Notes: a model not told the origin generated them from the letters alone. Shown: positions 38,163 through 53,888, counted from the first letter of the stretch. The stretch: DNA of 64,000 nucleotides from Xiphydria camelus (GCA_963678675.1 OY783198.1:20880684-20944683); one strand, 5' to 3'. Program-made: numbers and translations.

Positions 38163-39501
38163 AAATAACAAATCCTGTTAACAGTAAAAAAACTTGATAA
38201 ACCCTCGGAGAAAAATATAGAATAAGTTCGAAGCAAATATAAAAACGAATTCGAACTCTCCTTTCATCCGAGATAACTGGAAGGAGAACCAAATTATCCA
38301 AATTATTCTACATCTGCATAGAGATAGCGTTGCGCGTCGTATCGCCTTAGCAATGCAACGGTATATCATTGAAACTCGAGAAATTCCGCGTCGAACCATC
38401 TCGCCCCTTTCGCGTATACATACATTATACGCGAATAATACCACCCCTAGATATACGGTTATAAATATTAGTACTCATACGATTCATGCATACGAAATAT
38501 CGCGCGACAATGCCGCCCCCGCTCAACGGCTGAATAAGACTGTCGTGATACCGAGTCGCGTCGTCGTGTGATGGAGCGCGCGATATGTAATCCGCGCGAG
38601 GTACATGGGTGAACACGTGCGCGCGGCCACCCCCCTATTTTTTTCTCGCACCCTCCTCGTTCTCGCCAAATGAGACGATTGCGTTTTAATATTCCAAGTG
38701 CGTTCCGCCCCGCTCGCGACGAGTCTTCCCTTCTATTCGTTCGACGCGACGTCCGCGTCGCGTAGTCGAGCGCAAAATAAACGGCGGGTGCGGAAAGAAT
38801 TATTACGATCGTCGCGCCCTGCGCCCCACGCGCGCCGATAGCCCGTGTTAGATGGTACCGTATTCCCTTTATGACCAGCCCTACGTCGCGCGACGTTAAT
38901 GGTACCGGAACGAATCACTCGAATATCGAATGAATTACGACGTTCGTCTATCCGTGTCGATCTCCCGGCGCCTGGCGAGTCGATTCGCTGACGATAGAAA
39001 TTCGATCCGCGGACGAAGAATGAGAGAATAGAGACGTTTAACGGCGCGTGAAGGGAGAGTCGATTCATTCAGTTTAGCATTAATTGCTTGGATATAACAA
39101 GATTCAATTCTATTGGGGTGGGAGATTTATTCGTATTTAATTTTTCAAGAATTTTTCTCGGAACCACATGAAATTGGTCACGAATTTATTCTTTCTTCTA
39201 TCTGAATAAATTCCTACGCGCCGCAGAGAAAATGTTCCACATAGGTACGTTCACGTGCATACGAATCGCTTCATCCCGTAATTCATGAAATTCTTCGAGA
39301 AACTAACTGCGTATTCGCATGAGAATGCGTGCAATTCGACATGCAAAAATGTTCACTGCAAATTCGCACAATTTCCGATTAATTAACGCGCCCCTGTTTC
39401 CCCCATTCCGCGTTTCTTCTCGCAGAATATTTCTCTCTGTCACGTTCCGCGCGTTCGGCAATAATAGAGCAGTCTGCCTGCCGATGCGTCGAGCCGGGTA
39501 A
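38163..39501. other. Gene-free CpG-rich stretch
   Basis: No supported gene. 38500-39060 is CpG-rich, with overlapping antisense open frames and none with family resemblance. A motif CTCGGAGAAAAATAT near 38203 recalls a MITE tip but has no partner end. Confidence 0.4.
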
Positions 39502-40441
39502 CAGCCCGTTCACACGATACGGTTTTTTCGTTCACACGATGCGGTTTTTCACCGTTTCGGTAATTTTACCGAACAGCCCGTTCAGACTATACGGTTTTTC
39601 ACCGTTTCGGTAAAATTCTACCGAATCGGTCAGCCCCCTGACACTATACCTATCTCGGCTACGGCTCTGGCAAGTGTTTCGCACACGTCGAGTGGACGTG
39701 TCAACCAATCGCCCGGGCGTCGAAACAGTGCCGCTCGAGCGAATGCAAAGGATACTCAAAAACAATTTTTATTACATTACTTTGCAATGTTATTAGATCG
39801 TTTATAACGTTTTATAAATTTATTTTCAGATAGAGCTTTTCGTAATGCGAAGAACATGGCGCCATCGCATACGCAACGATATATCGTCGCTGGCACTTTT
39901 CGCAAGTGCAGAGAACGACGATATATCGTCGTCCGGTACTAAAAGGGTTAAAATCATTGTTTATTGTCGCGCCATCACCCGGCCATGCATGAGCCCTATC
40001 AGTACGAAAACTATCCTGTCTGAACACTTCGATGCATAAACATTGCCACTAGCAACCGATTTGATTATTTTCCCGAATCGGGCCATTCGGTTTTCAGTGA
40101 CAAGACCGAATGTCAGTCGCGACCGAATCGGTGAAATTGCCGTATGCGTTTCGAAGACGTACCGTGTGAACGCGCCCATTTAAATGTATGCGCCACTGCA
40201 GCACACGGTAAAAAACCGATTCGGTGAATTTACCGAAACGGGAAAAAACCGTATCGTGTGAACACGACCCCCGAAAACCGAACGCCAGTCTCGACCGAAT
40301 CGGTGAAATTGCCGTATGAGTTTCGAAGACGTACCGTGTGAACGCGCCCATTTAAATGTATGCGCCACTGCAGCACACGGTAAAAAAACGGATTCGGTAA
40401 AATACCGAAACGGGAAAAAACCGTATCGTGTGAACGGGCTG
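39502..40441. mobile_element. Nonautonomous DNA transposon with TAA target duplications (PIF/Harbinger-like?)
   Basis: The ends are CAGCCCGTTCACACGATACG (left) and CGTATCGTGTGAACGGGCTG (right), a perfect ~24-bp inverted repeat that extends into the T-run (TTTTTT / AAAAAA). Direct TAA triplets flank the element (39499-39501 and 40442-40444), compatible with the 3-bp TWA duplications of PIF/Harbinger. The left part holds a second tip-like copy (CAGCCCGTTCAGACTATACG at ~39576) and repeated CACCGTTTCGGTAA motifs. The right part is a two-copy 172-bp tandem. No transposase is encoded. The middle (39770-40060) is non-repetitive sequence. Confidence 0.75.
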
Positions 40442-40444
40442 TAA
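40101..40444. repeat. 172-bp tandem repeat, two copies, inside the TAA-flanked element
   Basis: Copy 1 (about 40101-40272) and copy 2 (about 40273-40444) share long identical blocks, for example GAAATTGCCGTATG, TTTCGAAGACGTACCGTGTG and the block from AACGCGCCCATTTAAATG to GCAGCACACGGTAAA. They differ by scattered substitutions (TATGCG against TATGAG). Both end in an AAAAAACCGTATCGTGTGAA tip, so each repeat unit carries a transposon end. Confidence 0.8.
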
Positions 40445-40614
40445 CGCGTTCCTGTTATACGGGAAGGCGCGTCCTTCGACACGACGACGCCGAACGCGAA
40501 ATGCGAAAGTTCTCACGATTGAAGCTTTAAAATTCCCCAACGACTTCGTTAATCGAACTCACGATAATTCTCAGGCTCCCCTCGACAAGGCTCTTGAGGG
40601 ACGCAAATCCGAAG

Positions 40615-43862
<3,248 letters not shown>

Positions 43863-44190
43863 CATGGCCATGAAAGTAACCGTGATACAGCTTCAATTTG
43901 GAAGGGAGTAGGGGAGAGTGGAGTACCCCCGACCACTTTGATTAGCCCCTGGCAACCGCTATCAATCGTGATATTCAGAGGCCAACCAAAGTGGTCCGGT
44001 TGAAGCAGGCTCTCTACTCCCTTCCAAATTAAAGCTGCATCACGATTACTCCTATGGCCGTCGCGTTATGGAGATTGCGAAATGAAATTGCCAAAATGCA
44101 GGGATGCACGCTAAATTGGCCACTGGCAATCGCTATATCAATTGCTGTATCCAAAAGTTAATCAAAGTGGCTGGGTGCGTACTCGAGAGA
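43863..44190. repeat. Inverted and direct repeat cluster
   Basis: The left arm (about 43867-43920) reads GCCATGAAAGTAACCGTGAT, then CAGCTTCAATTTGGAAGGGA. The reverse complement recurs at about 44013-44060 (TCCCTTCCAAATTAAAGCTG and CATCACGATTACTCC). Inside and beyond, CCACTTTGATTAGCCCCTGG and CAACCAAAGTGGTCC recur in diverged form to about 44185 (TTAATCAAAGTGGCTGG). The arrangement suggests an old inverted-repeat element or two nested copies; ends and target duplications are unclear. Confidence 0.55.
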
Positions 44191-46613
44191 TTTTCCCTCT
44201 TATCCATATTTTAGGTCCGGGTACGCGGAATGTACATATATTGTGCAGAGACACGTAATACGTCTTGCGGGTCCCCGCTTCTTTTCCCATTTATTTTCAT
44301 AAATGTCCTTGGGCTTAGGAGGGGAAGAAGAGGAACGACGGGTGTATTAAGGCCGTTAGTAAATTCGGGGGACAACGCCCGCGCGTCCCGATAATAAAGT
44401 ATGTAGACCATTTTCACGAGCCGCCCGCACTTTCTGTTAATTAAGGAATTAAAGCGACGCCCGCGCGACGATTAGTGTAAACATGGATGGAACAGGTCGT
44501 TCGGACTTCAGTGTATAGTACCTATCCGAGCTTACACGTCTGCCCGCAAGCGGACGATACTGGTTAAATGTTTGCATGGCTATTGATGCATTTAGACAAG
44601 CCCCGACCGTTAAAAAAGGTGCGAACAAATAAGCGGAAGGAAAATTGACGAGACTGCATCGACGAGCGCGCCCGAAGAAATACATAGAGATGAAAAGGAG
44701 CGCGAAATCTGAAACCAGAGCGGAGAAAAAATTCGCTAAATACATCGGGAGTTATTACACTGTGAACAATTTTTGTAGTAAACTTCGTGTTACTTTTATG
44801 AAGTTTTTATCATACAAGTTTATCCATTAGAATTACTATACGCGATCGAAACAATTAAATTTACTACAGATTTGGTTTAAATTTATCATAAAACCACTTT
44901 CAATTTATCAAAATTAAAGCACCTTTCCAGCAAAAACTGTAAAATTCAAAATTCTTTTCGAAAATTGCAAACAATTCATAGTGATCCAAATTACTGCGTT
45001 TGACTTGCAATTTTATAATACTTTCATATAGAAAATGTATAGCAAATTTACAAATTTTTTAACAATGTATTTGTGGGCGTGTGCTACCAAGAGGAACACT
45101 AAACAGGCGCGTAAATAAAGCGGAGTACCGTCTTTCACCTCCGGCAACACTGGAAAGTTTCTATATCTGGACAATCGCGGAATGTCTTTATTTACGCGTA
45201 TCTTGTACATACGTCGAGGAAGAAATGGATGACCCGGCTTGGGAGACGCAACGGCTCGCGTGTAACCCAAACGAGAGTACGGTATTCGATACGTGTAAAG
45301 ACATGTGTACCGGAAAACGGAGGGTACGGATATAATGGCGTTTAGCGTTTATCGCACTCTCCCGCAACCAACAATACGAAGGGAGAAAGAAATGACATTT
45401 CCCATGCGGTTTACCGAACATCGGGTTTATTCAGATTAGCATTCAAACGTTAAAAAGACCGGAGCTCCGGTTCGCTTGGAATTGGCGCACGCAACGCTTC
45501 TTAACCCGGCGCGATACAACCTGCTTGTCTACGACTAAAGAGGAAGGCAAAAAAGTAGACGAAGCTATAATACCTGTTCTCTGTCCGCTGAGATCATCGT
45601 GAGAAATGAAGTATACTATACATTTACGCGGATTCGATCGTTTCTCGCGATTGCGAGTACGCGTTTGACATGAGATGCGAGAAACGACGTCAAATCGAGG
45701 TTGTTACCTCGCACGGATTGGGAGAGGTTCTAATTTTTCGAGAACGAACTTCCGGCAAGCCCCTTCGAAACCCTGTTCCCAAATCCGCCCCTCGATTACC
45801 ATAGACTCGAGCTAGACCAAAGGACGTTTGGAATGTTAATGACATAGACGCCAAATCTCCTCTATCCCCCGTTACAAAAAAAGGAGACGGGACTAACGAG
45901 AGAATTCCGAATTGATTGAATGTCGAGTTTTAGGCGCGATTGAAGCGGTACCTGTCAACAGAAGTCCTGGCTCGAAGAAGAAAGGAAGCGTTCTCTCGCC
46001 AGTGTCGACGAACGCGTCCTAACCTTGGCCTCGAACGCGGTGGATTTTTATCTAGATTAACGAGCCTGTTCCCGGTCAGTGAAATGTTGGAGAAAAAGAA
46101 CCGCCAAATCGTTTCTAGGTCACTTGACGGCGGCAGGACGAGTGCAACCACTCTACAGCTGATCCTTTCTCACGGCGATTCGTCAAAGTCGAGAGATTTC
46201 GCGGTACCCGCGTCTCCCGACGTTCCGGAGCAGCTTCCCGATGATTAAATAGTTTTTTTTGTAACACTTACCCGAATTATCCACAGAGACAATTACTGTT
46301 GCACTCACGATTAGCACAGAACGCACGACACGAACAACACGCCAAAACAGCCCTCCGAGAGCGACTGATTTTTATCGAACAAGCCGCGCCAGCGAGATAT
46401 CTCGAATTGCGGGTCGCGACGCTGCGGCAGCGGCATCTATCGATTGTTCCTTCAAATCTCTCGAAATTCGCTGACACATTACCAACGGTATTGTCGATAA
46501 TTGAAATAATTTTGGCGCTTTCAATTTGAAACTATTACATAAATGTACCATTGAATACTGCACGGAGAAAATAAATTGTTCAAACTTCCTTCAGTGTCGT
46601 ATATTTCAAGTAT
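44191..46613. other. Gene-free stretch, including the DPH7 3' flank
   Basis: No recognised gene. The plus-strand open frame 45940-46248 (102 codons) looks moderately protein-like but has an antisense open frame over the same bases and no family match. The last ~100 bases should include the DPH7 3' UTR on the minus strand. Confidence 0.4.
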
Positions 46614-47847
46614 TTACAAATGCACAACAGATAGCTTCAATGTATGATCGTAAAACGAACATGTGCCCGTCAACGTAACGTCCCCTTGATTTTTGTTAAA
46701 TATTTCTCGCTCGGAAATCTCGGAACCAGTCAATAGGGACCAGTCACATCCATAAGATATGCTTCCATGTTCCATATACTCCGCAATGATAACAGGTGCC
46801 TCCATAGTTTTACAGTCGAGAACCCGAAATCCATTGTACATGCAAGCAGCATACAAATATCTATACGCGTGAGGGTTCCACTTCAAACGCCATATCCCGC
46901 CAGCTAGATTTATCTCCGACACGGGTCTCCGAAAATTTCTCGTATCCCACAATCTTAAGATTTCGTCGTAACTGAAAGACGATAAGTCGCTCGAAAAATT
47001 TGGAAACTCTTATCCGAGAGGAATGCGTACCTGCCAGACGCCAGGTAAAATTCGCGTTCCGAATTGCTGTGAAGACTCGTCACTCCAGCACCGTGAACTC
47101 GATTGACTCCCACTGGCCCGGATGCGTTCCTTATGTCGAAGCGCTGGAACTTGCAGTCGTCTCCTCCTGAAATTGAAATTTATATTAGAATATATTTGTT
47201 TAAATCCAAACAATAGTGCTGAGAGATAAACAATTACCAGTATACACGATATTCGTATTCCAATAGTCGAATGCACTGATCCACGCTTCGAATCCATGAG
47301 CGCTCCAGGAAATCACCTTCTCCAGTTTAGCATCGCACAGGCTGAACACGGAAATTGATCCCTTCGAATCGCTGACGACGATCTTCGCGTCCCCATCGTC
47401 GTCGTTCTTCCACCTTCCCGTGCACCAATCCAAAGACAAAGCCAATATATCCGCGCAATCTTCGCCAACTCGGATCTCTACGACCAACTTTAGGCTTTCC
47501 TTGTCTCCGCTCGTCAGTTCGTAAATTTGCAAATATCCCGCAGAATTCACGACACCCAGGATAACTTTATCGTGCAATTTAACGTGCGCCCATTTCATGT
47601 CCAAGACTGCAGCTAGATCTAACTGTTGGAGTAGCTTCAATTTGCCTCCACGCGTCATGTCGAACAAGTAGATTCTTCCAAAACGTTTGTTCGAATTTGT
47701 AGTGGCTTTTTTGTCTTGGTCGGGTGCCAGTTGGTATGTGCCACACGCGAAGATACTTTTGAATGGTTTTATGGGACACCATTCGACCGAGTCTGCGGAG
47801 AATTCCGTATCGAAAGTATCTAAAGTTTCAAATACTTTCAATGCCAT
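46614..47847 (-). CDS. DPH7: DPH7 (WDR85-type) diphthine methylesterase, 3 coding exons
   Basis: DPH7 removes the methyl ester from diphthine on elongation factor 2 so that the last amidation step of diphthamide synthesis can proceed. Exons in transcript order: 47238-47847, 47031-47166, 46614-46971, in phase, giving 367 residues (human about 450; the human C-terminal insert is absent). The N-terminus has the family block TEFSADSVEWCPIKPF and FACGTYQL. WD40-type blocks follow: LDMKWAHV, LSLDWCTG, SAHGFEAWISAFDYWNTNIV, GGDDCKFQRFDIR, ASGSYDEILRLWDTRN, GGIWRLKWNPHAY and TCSFYDHTLKL. The start is the ATG at 47845-47847. A good acceptor (TGTGTTGCAG) lies only five bases upstream, so a noncoding first exon further upstream is likely. 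Short introns are typical of the cluster. Confidence 0.93.
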
Positions 47848-49569
47848 AGCACCTGCAACACACGGAATAATAATAACTGTGCCCGCCGGCAGTAAATATG
47901 TAAAGTTTCCATAAATGAGAAGAGAAATGAAACGATAGATGCGGAATTGATTAAAAACACCCTTTATTAAAACTACGAATGTTATAATAAGTTAACAGGT
48001 TGTCACGATGACTCGCTCTCGATTCGCGTAAATTCATTGATGTATTTAGGCATAAAAAATATTTCTGTGCATCAGATGTAGACTATTCTAGACTACGAAA
48101 AACTTGTCTCGCTATGAACCAACGCATATTTATAGATTTGTTTTCTAAGTACAAATACTCCGTCATTGCGACCGTGTAAAATCGGTATAGTCATTGGGGG
48201 AATATTACTCGACATATATTGAACTAGGAATTTCAAGACAAAAGGGTACGAAAATATTTGGAGATACGGAACAATCGTCGGTACTACATAACCTTTCGCA
48301 CTCTTAACGCTAACGCAAGTGCGATTAATGCGTTAAAACGCATACGTGGGTTCCGACAATTACTTTACGCGGATTCGTAGATTAATATTTGGCTTATATC
48401 TATAGTAACTTGCAATTGAATTGTACATTAAAATGGCTATTTACGCGTAGTATAGGAAGAGAAAATTTGTACTCTCTTTAGTCATAAGGCTAATTGCATT
48501 TCACTTATGTCAGGTGGAATGCTAGGCGGCCAAAGGTACTGTTACATTTGTCATAGTATTGTAAAAATCTATGTTAACTTTCACAGCTCAAGTAGTGTAA
48601 GCGTTACCACGTATTCTCGCATTTTCATTATTATTATTACGAAATTGTACAATCTGGACGAAAATATATTCCATATGATATTAACAACCCTAATTGTACT
48701 TTTTCAATAGTAATGTACATAACTCATATCATCTATTAAAGTTAAGTTGTAAGTAGTTATCAATTATCAAATACATTTGGTGTACTCTTTTGGCAGTGTA
48801 GGAGATATCTGAACTCAATAATAATAAATTACCTAAACTATTTGTTAAATTAACAAATCTAGATGCAAATATCGCAAGGACATCTCAGTCTATATACGTT
48901 AGAAAAAACTGCATTCGACGTATATATCTTTGAGATCATGGTTCATATAATTCTGTCATTTTCTTCACATACGTTTCTGAAAAATATTAAAACTTTCAAA
49001 TGCTCGTATTATGATGGAAACCATCACAATCAGATCCAAAGAATAAATTACTTAAGTCTTTACAAAATGAATATCTAACACCATGGTATAACGAATGTGC
49101 TGCAATCTCTAAAAATACATATTTAACTGCTAACAAAGATGCATCTCATTTGTCAGAGAACAGAAAGTTACAATTAATACTCTCATATCCACAATTTTAC
49201 GTTTATCTATTAAAATATATTAGTATCTCTGTATTCCGCGTCATGATGTCTTACTGTAAGTATACGCGTTATTTAATAATTACCAATTAATGACAGATAT
49301 AATCTTTGTGAGTTCTGAGAGTTGAAAAAATTTAATTTAAGCTAACTCCTCTACTTATGAAAATCCAGTATTTGGTAAGATATTGTCTAAAATGCAATTT
49401 TAATATCAATTCAGCTTTCTTCTTATGCCTAATCATTTGTTTAAAATACCAATTGGGAGTATCTTTGTTAAGCCTTCTAAGAATACATTCCTTCAGAGGA
49501 AGAATGTATTACACCTTATGTAGCGTGCTCTTTACAAAATTGAACCATTTTTAAATTCTATAAATTACT
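47848..49569. other. AT-rich intergenic stretch between DPH7 and CDK2AP1
   Basis: It must hold the DPH7 promoter and noncoding first exon (near 47860 onward) and the CDK2AP1 3' UTR (near 49569 downward). The sequence is AT-rich and free of supported coding exons. Plus-strand open frames at 48507 and 48863 show no family resemblance. Nothing else was seen. Confidence 0.45.
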
Positions 49570-49863
49570 CTACTGACGAGCACTCCTCTCAGTTTCCACA
49601 AGACATTCTCTAACTAGAATACGTGCGTGAACTATGCCCCGCTTTATGCGCTCCGCTGAGCTTCGACTTCCCGCGTAAGTGGGGCGAATATCACGGCCAA
49701 GTTCTTCAATGACGTTGAGCAGTTGAGCGTATTTCGATAGTCCAGGTACTGAGGGAATAGTGACTTGTGCAACGGATTGTTGTATGGCTCTTGGATTTGG
49801 AACGCTTATTACAGGCTCTGTAATCTTTGTCGAACCGTCGTTGCTTCCTCGATCGTCTTCCAT
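49570..49863 (-). CDS. CDK2AP1: CDK2-associated protein 1 (DOC-1) homologue, single coding exon
   Basis: CDK2AP1 is a small nuclear protein, a subunit of the NuRD chromatin complex and a reported CDK2 partner. The 97-residue product (human 115) has a variable Ser/Thr/Pro N-terminus and the strongly conserved C-terminal domain from about residue 43: [20 protein letters not shown], then [19 protein letters not shown] and [15 protein letters not shown] before the stop at 49570. The ATG at 49861-49863 is the only plausible start. Upstream, an acceptor (CCGTTAG, after 49886) and a strong donor (AAG then GTAAGT at 50164-50169) on the minus strand suggest a noncoding first exon ending at 50170. The conserved helical pair mediates dimerisation in the human protein. 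Confidence 0.93.
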   Translation of the reverse strand: MEDDRGSNDGSTKITEPVISVPNPRAIQQSVAQVTIPSVPGLSKYAQLLNVIEELGRDIRPTYAGSRSSAERIKRGIVHARILVRECLVETERSARQ

Positions 49864-50170
49864 CTTCGATAATTTTACTTAACTTCCTAACGGACAATTT
49901 AAGGAATCAAGGAAACAGCTACGATAAAATGAAGCATAGGTATAGCATTAAAATTCAGATAGCTAATTTTTTTCTATCGTTAATAATTAACTAACGTACT
50001 TGAGCTTAAATTTTCAAACAATTGTTAGAATGAGATTTGAATGCGATATTTTTATTTATATTTTTCACAGTGACACGTATGCATTTAAATGTATTCCGTT
50101 TAAAGAATGACAATAAAATAACCCTAATTGTTACAATTTCGCATTCAAAATTTTTGACACCAGACTTACC

Positions 50171-50635
50171 TTGAATCGAGTGAAGAAGGAACAAATGGAG
50201 ACACTTCTCGATAAATAAATTGAATACAAATAAAAGTGAGAAGTTGTTATCACAGCACTGAATGTAATTTCATTTGAACGGCAAGTTTATGAAAATTTGA
50301 AACAAAATTCATTATCATCTCCCACCTGCCCCTTCTGTCTTATTCACAGAATACTGCAGAATACGTGCTATACCGCCGCTACTACGAGCATTGAATGTAA
50401 ACTGATGTGAAGAGAAACTTCCCTAAAGGAAAGCAAACGCCACGGCTCAACCTGCAGTAGTGGCCGTAGGTAGTGGCATATCCGACCTTTTGAAATCCAG
50501 TACTGCATCTATCGCATGCAATGTTCAAGGCTCTCTGCTGTTGATGAGTACGATGATGATTTTGCTATCGTCATAAGTTTTCGTGTTCGTTCGCGAATTC
50601 GGTAAGAAGAAATATGTAAAAGCAATATTATAAAA
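50171..50635. promoter_or_regulatory. Bidirectional promoter region for CDK2AP1 (-) and ERLEC1 (+)
   Basis: The inferred noncoding first exon of CDK2AP1 runs leftward from this interval and the ERLEC1 start lies at its right end, so fewer than 470 bp separate the two genes head to head. No TATA box at a sensible distance is visible on either strand, as expected of a housekeeping bidirectional promoter. Exact start sites cannot be read from the sequence. Confidence 0.6.
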
Positions 50636-53464
50636 ATGAAAAGACTGTCAGTGATCAACGAGTTTCGACTGTGTGTAGTGCTGTGCCACGTAATCGCCCA
50701 AGTTTTTGGACACGATTTAAAGGGCTTTGACGATACAGTACTATTCAAAATAAACTGGCCAGGAAAAAGTAGTGCTGAGTTATTAGTAAGTATTTTTTCG
50801 ATACGTAAACTTCAACAAATGCCTAAATAATATTATGTATGAACCTTATTTTATTACCAACTGTATATTTATTTTAGGAACCTCAAGCGAATGTGGAACC
50901 ATATTTTATAACAACAGCTAATAATGAGCGGTATCACTGTTTGATTCCTGATACGACCGAACAAGAACATGGTAGCGAAGAAACTTATACGGGTCCAAAT
51001 CCAATAGAAATACTCTCTTCGTTATTTACTCAAAATAGTTGCTCGTATAGGGTATGTATTCGTACTGCACCCAAGAAAGATTTATTACGCAATAAAATTG
51101 TTATAGTATATAACGAGTGAAATGATATATTTTCTTTTATACAGTTAGAGTCTTATTGGACATATGAATTATGTCATGGTCGCTTTGTACGGCAATATCA
51201 CGAAGAGCGTGAAGTAAAAAAAGTAAAAACCCAAGAATATTATCTTGGACAATATGATAAAGTGCAAAAAGCAAAACTCTCAGCAGAATATGATGAACAT
51301 GCCAAAAATCCGTACAGAAAGGCAGAAATACCTTATAAAAAGGTCGATGGCATCAATATGCCATACGTCGAGATTGAGATGACAGATGGTACTGTCTGTG
51401 ACTTAAATAACAAACCTCGATCCATCAGGGTTTTATATGTGTGCTACCAACATGGTAAGCATGAAGTCTTTTCACTAAAGGAAACATCGAGTTGCGAATA
51501 CGAGGCTGTCGTTCTGTCACCTCTACTGTGCAACCATCCGGATTACAGACCGCAAGATACAGGAGAAAATGAGATAAATTGCAGACCTCTGGATAATGCA
51601 CATAAAAAGCCAAAAGCTCTTGTTGCTATGGAAACGGAAAGCTTGAAGCTTAGACACCAAAAAGTGGTGGTAAAAATCACTCGTTTTTACCTCTTCCATT
51701 CTGTAATTTATTTCTAGTGCCTTGTTATGTAATTTCGTACGCAGCTCCCTTTGTAACAAAATTGTAACACACTTTTTTTTTAGTTGCATTACAAATATCC
51801 ATAACATTCTTTTAAAATTGATTATGAACGCGCACTACATACTTTGGATTTTGAATATTATTTATTTTTCGTTGATATGTCATTGATTGTTTGTTGCACA
51901 GGATGAGAAGCTGCAGAAAGTCTATGCGATCTTCCATGTAGATAACGAGGGCCAGGTCAGATTATTTAACATTTTAGGGGAAGGGGCTTAATGCTTGACC
52001 TGCGCGGAATATAACAGCTTTTTGTTTTGAGATATTCCATTGTACACTGTCCCTTCTTCATCTACTGTAATTTCATTAAAGCTCGCACTGCATTAAAAAG
52101 AATATTGCTTTGACGAAATAAGCAATGTACCTGGGATACTAAATTATCAGTAATACTCGTTATATATGTATGTTATTCTTAAAAAACAAACCTATTCATT
52201 CCATTTACATTGGCACATCTTCATGGTGGCACTTTTGATTACTAATAACTAATTAGCTATTTCAGTTGACATTAAAGCATTAATTATTTGGCTTCATTGC
52301 TACAATTCTTCAGTATAATTTAAACTCCTTCCTGCTAATATCACTTACACACATATTTTGTATTTGTATAGTGAAAAAAAGCTACTTCACAACTGAATTA
52401 ATTGTAAATGGGACGTTTCACTCCAGTACAGATCGACTCTCTGGCGTGGAAAGCCCCAAATACAAATTACGTCCAAGTAGGGAACTCAGTTAATAATAAA
52501 ACATAAACCTCTACTAACAATAAGATCATTCACTTTTGCACTACCTGGTATTTTTGGAAAACATCTGGTACTACTCGCCATGTGGCGAAAAGTACATACT
52601 GCAGAATCAACAGATCATACTGAATTTTAAACGCATTATATGCTGTTTATAAATATCGTCGCAATCCCCTTTCAGGATGGCGAAACTCGCGTGAGAGTCG
52701 AAATTCATCCGGTAGACGTTATCGATAAAAATAATAACGTTGAGGAAGTATCTAATCCAATGCTAGAGAGCAGTTCTACTGCAGTTGATATTAGTCCCGT
52801 TCAAAACTTTCTCAGCGGCAAAAATTGTCTAAATGGAGTGAGTGTTCATTATTATCTTACACTAGTCGTAATTCTAGAACTATTTACTATCAGACATCTT
52901 ACAGGGCAATGGTTGGTGGAAGTACGAGTTTTGTTACGGCCGTACTGTATCCCAATATCACATTGAGAGAGACGGAACGAAAACGGTCGTGAACCTTGGA
53001 AAATTCGACAAGAAGAAGCACTTAGAATGGCTGGAAACGTATCCGCACAAGAGACCTAAACCGGAGCAAAAAAGACTGTCACATTTTTACAGCGATGGAA
53101 GTGCATGTGATAAAACGGGAAAATTGAGACAAACTGAGGTAAGAGAATGTTAACGAAGTCTACATGATTTTATGCATTGAACGACAATCGCAATTTCACA
53201 ATGCTTAATACTTTACAGGTGAAATTAAAATGTGTAGAGAATCATACGACCAGTCCGTCCAGCGTATCTTTATACTTGGTTGAGCCTAAAACATGCGAAT
53301 ATATCTTGGGCGTGGAGTCACCGTTGATTTGCGAAATTCTAGAGTACGCAGATGAGAATGGATTGATAAGTGAAAAGGCTCCGTTAAATTTCGATGCATC
53401 GAAAACGGAATACCGAGAAGAAAACAATGATGTAGACGAGAAGACTGTTCTTGAAGATGATTAG
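50636..53464 (+). CDS. ERLEC1: Endoplasmic reticulum lectin 1 (XTP3-B), 7 coding exons
   Basis: ERLEC1 is an ER-lumen lectin that recognises trimmed N-glycans on misfolded glycoproteins and hands them to the HRD1/SEL1L degradation complex. Exons: 50636-50785, 50878-51051, 51145-51669, 51902-51955, 52676-52837, 52905-53138, 53219-53464, all phase 0, giving 514 residues (human 483). A signal peptide spans about residues 1-25 ([14 protein letters not shown]). MRH domain 1 is seen in [23 protein letters not shown] and [22 protein letters not shown] domain 2 in [20 protein letters not shown] and [20 protein letters not shown]. The Q, E and Y glycan-contact positions are present in both. The linker includes the 18-codon exon [18 protein letters not shown], absent from human. 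There is no KDEL-type tail, as in other ERLEC1 proteins. The exon 3 donor (GTAAAA) is non-optimal. Confidence 0.95.
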
Positions 53465-53888
53465 CGAGTACAGTTGGATTCGCATTTCTTTACATTTGTC
53501 TGAACACTGTACCGTTGAAAATTACACGACTGTAGAGTACATATCGCGTAATAGCTTCCATCAAAGGCAATTCAAATTAAACATCATATGATTATGTAAC
53601 CACTCGTTTTCCCTCCACGTCTTTTCTCATTCCAGATTATCTCCTAGGTTCCTCCCATAGGTACAGCTGTTGCAAACACGCAGTATAACGATATTGCAGT
53701 CATAGGCAATCTGTTTTCTTTTGTGAGGAAATAATTTTTTCTTTAATATACGTACACTTACTGCCTTGTCTTACTTGCATAGATGTGCAATGCTTTTTCG
53801 TTTGAGTGGTAGGTAAGACTGGTAACAATGGGAACAGCCCCAAGGTGCACAGAAATAATGCATTTCAAACGTGTAAATGAGTTATAAA

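Noticed and set aside
46561..46575. CACGGAGAAAATAA tip near the DPH7 3' end
   Set aside because: It resembles the 28907 MITE tip, but no opposite end or TA flank was found nearby.
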